From Gordonia sp. (in: high G+C Gram-positive bacteria) (lineage in GTDB: Bacteria; Actinomycetota; Actinomycetes; Mycobacteriales; Mycobacteriaceae): a stretch of DNA of 64,000 nucleotides. Every line of letters starts with the position of its first letter. Position 1 is the stretch's first letter. The stretch lies in NCBI RefSeq assembly GCF_012515855.1, contig NZ_JAAYXO010000117.1:1-64000 (forward strand), read 5' to 3'. Positions 58,229 through 64,000 of this stretch are shown here, piece after piece. Made by a program: the position numbers and the translations under genes. The notes below the pieces were generated by a model. The model made no database searches. It worked only from the letters and a program-made list of their open reading frames with translations, and had not been told where the DNA came from.

Positions 58229-59624
58229 CGTCGCCGTCGACGGCCTCCGTGAGTTCCCACGCGAGGCTGTCGAGCGGGTCCGCTCGCTGCAGGGTCGGGT
58301 CCGGAAGGCGGAACGTCTGGGCCCGGCCGGGTCCGGTCGCCCGCGTCTCGAAGCGAATCGTCACGAAACCGTGGCCGCCGCCCTGCACCCACCCGTGCCC
58401 GTGCTCGGCGTGGAAGACGTCCGCGCCGGTCGGCCATGCTGCCGACGTCGTCGGCTCCTCAGTCGACACGGCAGCGCTCACCGATGCAGCCGAGTCGTCT
58501 TCCGCCGCAACGGCCTCTGCTTCGTCGAGGAACTCGCCCAGTCCCGGGAACAGGGTCTCCTGCCGAGTCTCCGACAGCCCGGAGTAGCCCACGCCGACGA
58601 GTCGGATGGGACCGACCTCCAACGGGTCCAGCATCACCCGGTGCGCCGCTGCGGTGAGTCCGTCGAGGTCGGTGGTCGCGGCGGGGAGCGTGATGGATCT
58701 GGTCAGGATCGACATGTCCGACCGCCGCAGCTTCACCACCACCGTCCGCGCCCCGCGCCCATCGGCGAGCAGACGTCGATGGGCATGAGCAGCAGCGTCC
58801 GACACCGCCGCCCGCAGTCGAGCCGCATCGACGATGTCGACGGCGAAGGTCGATTCCGCGCTGATCTGTTTGGCCTCGGCGCGCTCGGCCACGGGTCGGG
58901 TGTCGATGCCCTGCGCCAGTCGGTGCAGTGAGGGCCCCACCGTCGCGCCGAGCACCGAGACCACTTCGGGCTCCGACAACGCGGCGAGATGCCCGATGGT
59001 CTCGACACCGAGCCGCGCGAGCCGATCTCCGGTGACCGGCCCGACGCCCCAGAGCTTCCGCACCGGCAGCGACTGCAGAAAGTCCAGTTCCCGCGACGGC
59101 GGGATCACCGCGATGCCGTCCGGTTTGGCCTCACCCGATGCGATCTTCGCGATCTGTTTGCCCGAGCCGAAACCGACCGATGCCGGGAGCCCGACCTGGT
59201 CGCGGATCGCCGTGCGGAGCGCCTCGGCGAAGGCGGCCGCTTCGTCCACGGTGGCCCCGATGAGTTCGCTCGGCTCACCGAACGCTTCGTCGAAGGAGAG
59301 GGTCTCGATCACCGGCACGAAGGTCCGCATGATCGCGAAGACGCGTTCGCTCACCACCCGGTACACGGAACCGCGCGGCGGCACCACGACCGCCGTACCG
59401 CCGACCAGTCGACGTGCCTGATGCATCGGCATCGCCGAATGGGCCCCGAAGGCTCGCGACTCGTAACTGGCGCCCGCGACGACGCCACGGCCGCCGAGGC
59501 CGCCGACCAGCACCGGCCGACCGGCGAGGGTGGGACGAGTCAGTTGTTCCACGGACGCGAAGAAAGCATCCATGTCGATGTGCAGGACCCACCGGGCACT
59601 ACGTTCGGAATTCGACTCAGCCAC
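58203..59624 (-). CDS. dinB: DNA polymerase IV (Y family)
   Basis: [42 protein letters not shown] start preferred over ORF start 59687. Confidence 0.92.
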   Translation of the reverse strand: MAESNSERSARWVLHIDMDAFFASVEQLTRPTLAGRPVLVGGLGGRGVVAGASYESRAFGAHSAMPMHQARRLVGGTAVVVPPRGSVYRVVSERVFAIMRTFVPVIETLSFDEAFGEPSELIGATVDEAAAFAEALRTAIRDQVGLPASVGFGSGKQIAKIASGEAKPDGIAVIPPSRELDFLQSLPVRKLWGVGPVTGDRLARLGVETIGHLAALSEPEVVSVLGATVGPSLHRLAQGIDTRPVAERAEAKQISAESTFAVDIVDAARLRAAVSDAAAHAHRRLLADGRGARTVVVKLRRSDMSILTRSITLPAATTDLDGLTAAAHRVMLDPLEVGPIRLVGVGYSGLSETRQETLFPGLGEFLDEAEAVAAEDDSAASVSAAVSTEEPTTSAAWPTGADVFHAEHGHGWVQGGGHGFVTIRFETRATGPGRAQTFRLPDPTLQRADPLDSLAWELTEAVDGDVTMQAMTL

Positions 59625-59802
59625 GTCGCTCTCGGCACCGCGCCAACACACGAGGATCGGTGGTCGTGAATCGGTCGACCTCCTCACCTCCGTCGCAGCG
59701 AAGCAGAGCGATGGTGGCGGCCGTGGTCCTCAGCGAGACCACGCCCCAGTCGGCGCCGTTATCCTCCCAGCGCTGGAGTCTCTCGAGATCAGCACTTTTC
59801 AT
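59617..59802 (-). CDS. Conserved-looking 61-aa protein upstream of dinB
   Basis: [61 protein letters not shown]; overlaps dinB start by 8 nt. Confidence 0.65.
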   Translation of the reverse strand: MKSADLERLQRWEDNGADWGVVSLRTTAATIALLRCDGGEEVDRFTTTDPRVLARCRERRG

Positions 59803-59868
59803 GGACACATGATACCCCCGAAATACCCCCTGACCTAGCATTAAGGGTCCCGGAGTAGTCTCGATCGG

Positions 59869-60633
59869 ATGTCATATCTCCGCTACGCAGCGCTGGGCGA
59901 TTCCTTCACCGAAGGGGTCGGTGATCCGGCGTCCGATGTACCCAACGGGGTCCGCGGGTGGGCCGACCGGGTCGCCGCCGAACTCGCCCGAATCAACCCC
60001 GACGCCGAGTACGCGAACCTCGCAATCCGGGGCCGGAAGCTAGGCCCGATTCTCGCCGAACAGGTCGATTCCGCGCTGGCGATGAGTCCGGATCTCATCA
60101 CGATCTACGCCGGCGCCAACGACATTCTGCGACCGCGAGTCGACCTCGACGACATCCTCACCGCCTACGACCGGGGCATCGCCCGCCTCGCGGCCTCGAG
60201 CGCACGGATCGTCATGTTCACGGCCCACGACCCCGGCGGGTGGCCGCTGTTCCGCAGCCTGCGCGGTCGATTCGCCATCTACACCGAGGGCGTCCGCGAG
60301 ATCGCCGATCGCCGCGGCGCGACGATCGTCGACTTCTGGCGCGTCGCGGAGTACCGAGACAGCCGCCTGTGGGACTTCGATCGCCTGCACATGTCATCCG
60401 CCGGACACCAGCGAATGGCGATCGAAGTCCTCAACACCCTGGCGGTGGAGCACGAGCTGACGCCCCTGGCGTCAGAGCCCCTCCCCGACCTCACGGCGGC
60501 TCAGCGGCGCGCAGCGAACCGGCGCTGGGCGACCGAGTTCGCGGCGCCCTGGATCGGGCGCCGCCTCCGGGGAACCTCGAGCGGCGACGGTCTGTCGCCG
60601 AAGTATCCGGAGATGACTCGGTTGCCCAGCTGA
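59869..60633 (+). CDS. SGNH/GDSL hydrolase
   Basis: AALGDSFTEGVGD, IYAGANDIL, DRLHMSSAGH. Confidence 0.92.
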   Translation: MSYLRYAALGDSFTEGVGDPASDVPNGVRGWADRVAAELARINPDAEYANLAIRGRKLGPILAEQVDSALAMSPDLITIYAGANDILRPRVDLDDILTAYDRGIARLAASSARIVMFTAHDPGGWPLFRSLRGRFAIYTEGVREIADRRGATIVDFWRVAEYRDSRLWDFDRLHMSSAGHQRMAIEVLNTLAVEHELTPLASEPLPDLTAAQRRAANRRWATEFAAPWIGRRLRGTSSGDGLSPKYPEMTRLPS

Positions 60634-60637
60634 GCGG

Positions 60638-63600
60638 TCAGGCCTTCGCGAGGTCGACGCTGACGCCGCTGCTGAGTTCGATCGCGGCCGGCTCGCCGGT
60701 GGCGACGACGAACGACGTCGCCAGGACCTCGCCGGAGATCAGGTCAGCGTGCTTCTCGGCGACGCCGACGCAGTCCTCGGGGACCACCATGCGCACCGAG
60801 ATCCGATCGGAGATGTCGAGCCCGAAGTTGCGTCGCGCGTCCTGCAGTTCGCGGACGCGGTCCTTGGCCCAGCCCTCCGCTTCGAGCTCGGGGGTCACGG
60901 TCGTGTCGAGGACGACCAGTCCCGCGCCGTTCGGCATCTCCGCGGTCGACTCCGGCGCCACGGCGACGAGCTTGCGGGTGAACTCCTCACCCTTCAACTC
61001 GATGCCGTCGGCGATGACGGTCTGCTCGCCGGTCTCGGCGTCGGTCCCGAACTCCCAGGCTCCGGACTTCACGGCCTTGATCGCGCGCTGGACGTCCTTG
61101 CCGATGCGCGGTCCCGCGGCACGGGCGTTGACCGCCACCTCGACCCGACCGACGGAGTCGACGTCGCCGGAGAGCACCACGCTCTTGACGTTCATCTCGT
61201 CGGCGATCAGATCGGTGTAGGGCGCGAGTCGCTCGGCGTTCGGCGACGCCAGCGTCAACGCGGGCAACGGCAACCGCACGCGCAGCTTGTTGGCCTTGCG
61301 AACGCTGGACGCCACCGAGCAGACCGACTGGACCAGGTCCATCGCGTCGACGAGTTCGGGGTCCGAGTGCAGCTCGTCGGCGGTCGGCCAGTCGGTCAGG
61401 TGGACCGAACGACCACCGGTGAGACCGCGCCACATCGCCTCGGTCGCGAGCGGCAGCAGCGGCGCGGCCAGCCGGCCGGCCACCTCGAGCACCGTGTAGA
61501 GGGTGTCGAAGGCGTCCGCGCCGACGTCCTGGCCGGCCCAGAAGCGCGAGCGCGAGCGCCGCACGTACCAGTTGGTCAGCGACTCGCAGAACTCGCGGAA
61601 GCTCTCGCAGGCCCCGGCGATGTCGTAGACGTCGAGCGCCTCGGTCATCTCGTCACGGGTCACCGACAGCTTCGCCAGGATGTAGCGATCGAGGGTGTTC
61701 TGCGAATCGGTCCGCCAGGTGGCCGGACGGTCAGCGTAGAGCTGCAGGAAGCTGTAGGCGTTCCACATCGGCAGCAGCGCCTGCCGGACCCCCTCGCGGA
61801 TGCCGCGTTCGGTGACGACGAGGTTGCCGCCGCGGAGGATCGGGCTGGCCATGAGGAACCAGCGCATCGCGTCGGAGCCGTCGCGGTCGAAGACCTCGTT
61901 GACGTCCGGGTAGTTGCGCTTGGACTTGCTCATCTTCTGGCCGTCGTCGCCCAGCACGATGCCGTGCGCGGCGACGGTCCGGAACGCCGGACGATCGAAC
62001 AACGCGGTGGCCAGCACGTGCAGGTTGTAGAACCAGCCGCGGGTCTGCCCGTTGTACTCGACGATGAAGTCGCCCGGGTTGTGGGTCTCGAACCACTCCT
62101 TGTTCTCGAAGGGGTAGTGGACCTGCGCGAACGGCATGGAGCCGGACTCGAACCAGCAGTCGAGGACCTCCGGCACGCGCCGCATGGTCGACTTCCCCGT
62201 CGGGTCGTCCGGGTTGGGACGGACGAGGTCGTCGATGTGCGGACGGTGCAGATTATCGGGGCGCACCCCGAAGTCCGCCTCGAGCTGGTCGAGGCTGCCG
62301 TAGACGTCGACGCGCGGGTACGCGGGGTCGTCGGAGATCCACACCGGGATCGGTGCGCCCCAGTAGCGATTGCGGCTGATGTTCCAGTCGCGCGCGCCCT
62401 CGAGCCACTTGCCGAACTGCCCGTCCCGGATGTGCGACGGCGACCAGGTGATCTCCTGGTTCAGCTCCAGCATGCGGTCCTTGATCTTGGTGACGTCGAC
62501 GAACCACGACGGCACGGCCATGTAGATCAGCGGCTGGCCCGACCGCCAGGAGTGCGGGTACGAGTGCTCGATGGTCTCGTGCCGCAGGATGCGACCGGCG
62601 GCCTTGAGGTCCTTGATGATGTTCGGGTTGGCGTCGAAGACCATCTGGCCCTCGTACGGCGGCACCATCTCGGTGAAGCGGCCGCCCGGATCGAGCGGCT
62701 GGACCACCTCGATGCCCGCGGCGGTCGCGACATCCATGTCCTCTTCACCGAACGCCGGCGCCAAGTGCACGACACCGGTGCCGCTCTCGGTGGTCACGTA
62801 GTCGGCCAACAGGACGCGGTGCGCGTTCGGGTGGCCGACGAAGAAGTCGAACGGCGGCCGGTAGTTCAGGTCGGCGAGGTCCGCGCCCACGTACTGAGCG
62901 ACGGTCTCCGCCTCGCCGAGTTCCTTGGCGTAGGCGCCGACCAGCGCGGTCGCCATCAGATAGTCGACGCCTGCCTCGGAGCGGACGTGCGAGTACTCGG
63001 TGGTCGGATGCACGGCGATCGCCAGGTTCGACGGCAGCGTCCACGGCGTGGTGGTCCAGATCAGGGCGTTGACCCCGTTCAGCGCGGCCAGCGGCGAATC
63101 CTCCGAGACCACCAGCGGCATGGTGACGGTCACGGCGGGGTCCTGCCGCATGCGGTAGGCGTCGTCGAGCTTGGACTCCTGGTTGCTCAGCGGGGTCTGC
63201 TCGTACCAGGAGTACGGCAGCACGCGGTAACCCTGGTAGACCAGGCCCTTGTCGTGCAGCCGCTTGAACGCCCACATCACCGACTCCATGAAGTCCAGAT
63301 CAAGGGTCTTGTAGTCGTTGTCGAAGTCCACCCAGCGCGCCTGGCGGGTCACGTAGTCCCGCCACTCGCCGGTGTATCGGAGCACCGAGTCGCGGCAGTA
63401 CTCGTTGAACTTGTCGACGCCCATCTTCTCGATCTCCGACTTGTCGGTGATCCCGAGTTGGCGTTCGGCCTCGAGTTCGGCGGGCAGACCGTGCGTGTCC
63501 CAGCCGAACCGGCGGTCGACCTTCTTGCCCCGCATGGTCTGATAGCGCGGTACCACGTCCTTGACGTAGCCGGTCAGCAGGTGTCCGTAGTGCGGCAGCC

Positions 63601-63835
63601 CGTTGGCGAAGGGCGGGCCGTCGTAGAAGACGAATTCCGGGGCGTCGTCGCGGTTGGCGATGGACGCCTTGAAGGTGTCGTCGGCCTCCCAGTACGCCAG
63701 GACCGCTTCCTCGACACTGGGGAACGACGGCGCGCCGGGGCCGGTCCCGTCCGTGAGGTCGACGATGGGATACACGCGAGAGTGGTTGGTGCCGGCCTCG
63801 TCGGGCCTGCCGGAATCGGTTGTCTGATCGCTCAC
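60638..63835 (-). CDS. ileS: Isoleucyl-tRNA synthetase
   Basis: [34 protein letters not shown] start. Confidence 0.97.
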   Translation of the reverse strand: MSDQTTDSGRPDEAGTNHSRVYPIVDLTDGTGPGAPSFPSVEEAVLAYWEADDTFKASIANRDDAPEFVFYDGPPFANGLPHYGHLLTGYVKDVVPRYQTMRGKKVDRRFGWDTHGLPAELEAERQLGITDKSEIEKMGVDKFNEYCRDSVLRYTGEWRDYVTRQARWVDFDNDYKTLDLDFMESVMWAFKRLHDKGLVYQGYRVLPYSWYEQTPLSNQESKLDDAYRMRQDPAVTVTMPLVVSEDSPLAALNGVNALIWTTTPWTLPSNLAIAVHPTTEYSHVRSEAGVDYLMATALVGAYAKELGEAETVAQYVGADLADLNYRPPFDFFVGHPNAHRVLLADYVTTESGTGVVHLAPAFGEEDMDVATAAGIEVVQPLDPGGRFTEMVPPYEGQMVFDANPNIIKDLKAAGRILRHETIEHSYPHSWRSGQPLIYMAVPSWFVDVTKIKDRMLELNQEITWSPSHIRDGQFGKWLEGARDWNISRNRYWGAPIPVWISDDPAYPRVDVYGSLDQLEADFGVRPDNLHRPHIDDLVRPNPDDPTGKSTMRRVPEVLDCWFESGSMPFAQVHYPFENKEWFETHNPGDFIVEYNGQTRGWFYNLHVLATALFDRPAFRTVAAHGIVLGDDGQKMSKSKRNYPDVNEVFDRDGSDAMRWFLMASPILRGGNLVVTERGIREGVRQALLPMWNAYSFLQLYADRPATWRTDSQNTLDRYILAKLSVTRDEMTEALDVYDIAGACESFREFCESLTNWYVRRSRSRFWAGQDVGADAFDTLYTVLEVAGRLAAPLLPLATEAMWRGLTGGRSVHLTDWPTADELHSDPELVDAMDLVQSVCSVASSVRKANKLRVRLPLPALTLASPNAERLAPYTDLIADEMNVKSVVLSGDVDSVGRVEVAVNARAAGPRIGKDVQRAIKAVKSGAWEFGTDAETGEQTVIADGIELKGEEFTRKLVAVAPESTAEMPNGAGLVVLDTTVTPELEAEGWAKDRVRELQDARRNFGLDISDRISVRMVVPEDCVGVAEKHADLISGEVLATSFVVATGEPAAIELSSGVSVDLAKA

Positions 63836-64000
63836 GCGTTGCTCCTCGTGCCTGGTGCTCGCCGACCTCGGGTCGGCCGTCTACGGCACGGGGACGCGGA
63901 TTCGTCGGCCATTCGGGCCTTCGACGTGCGCGCGGTACCACCCCGCTTGCGCACCCGTTGCGGGTGCGCCACTCATCGGTGCGGCTGTGTCGGGCCGCGC
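63836..64000 (-). ncRNA. T-box riboswitch leader of ileS (truncated at window edge)
   Basis: Minus-strand AAGCGGGGTGGTACCGCG (63931-63948) matches the T-box core; preceded by hairpin GCGCACCCG-caa-CGGGTGCGC (63949-63969). Confidence 0.9.

Overview
High-GC actinobacterial chromosome segment, probably Mycobacteriales/Gordonia-like (inferred from gene content). Much of it is core metabolism in an order resembling, from memory, the M. tuberculosis Rv1536-Rv1614 region: lgt, trpABC, trpE, his genes (hisI, hisF, impA, priA, hisH, hisB, hisC, hisD), nadC-nadA with an NrtR-type regulator, bioB-bioD-bioF-bioA with a BioQ-type TetR regulator, an acyltransferase, treY, ilvA, dnaE, rluD, lspA, asparaginase, dinB and ileS. 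Three accessory-looking blocks interrupt it. (1) A five-gene plus-strand cluster at 5079-12526 (SWIM zinc finger, DUF5691-like, MoxR/RavA AAA+ ATPase, DUF5682-like, VWA), with all four internal junctions overlapping by 4 nt, sits between the trpE/Trp-membrane-protein genes and trpCBA. It is the best candidate for a poorly described system. (2) A membrane-anchored MTB12-like protein is coupled to an ABC transporter (22381-24712). (3) A full mce operon (yrbEAB, six mce genes, one Mas gene) lies between treY and ilvA. Signals outside the ORF track include a T-box leader for ileS at the right edge, BioQ-like boxes between bioA and bioQ, a 23-bp palindrome before nadA, a 59-aa tautomerase ORF coupled to trpE, a 15-bp inverted repeat upstream of hisD, several strong hairpins, and repeat-expanded C-termini in Lgt and HisC. 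Names rest on visual recognition of protein sequences; no search was run.
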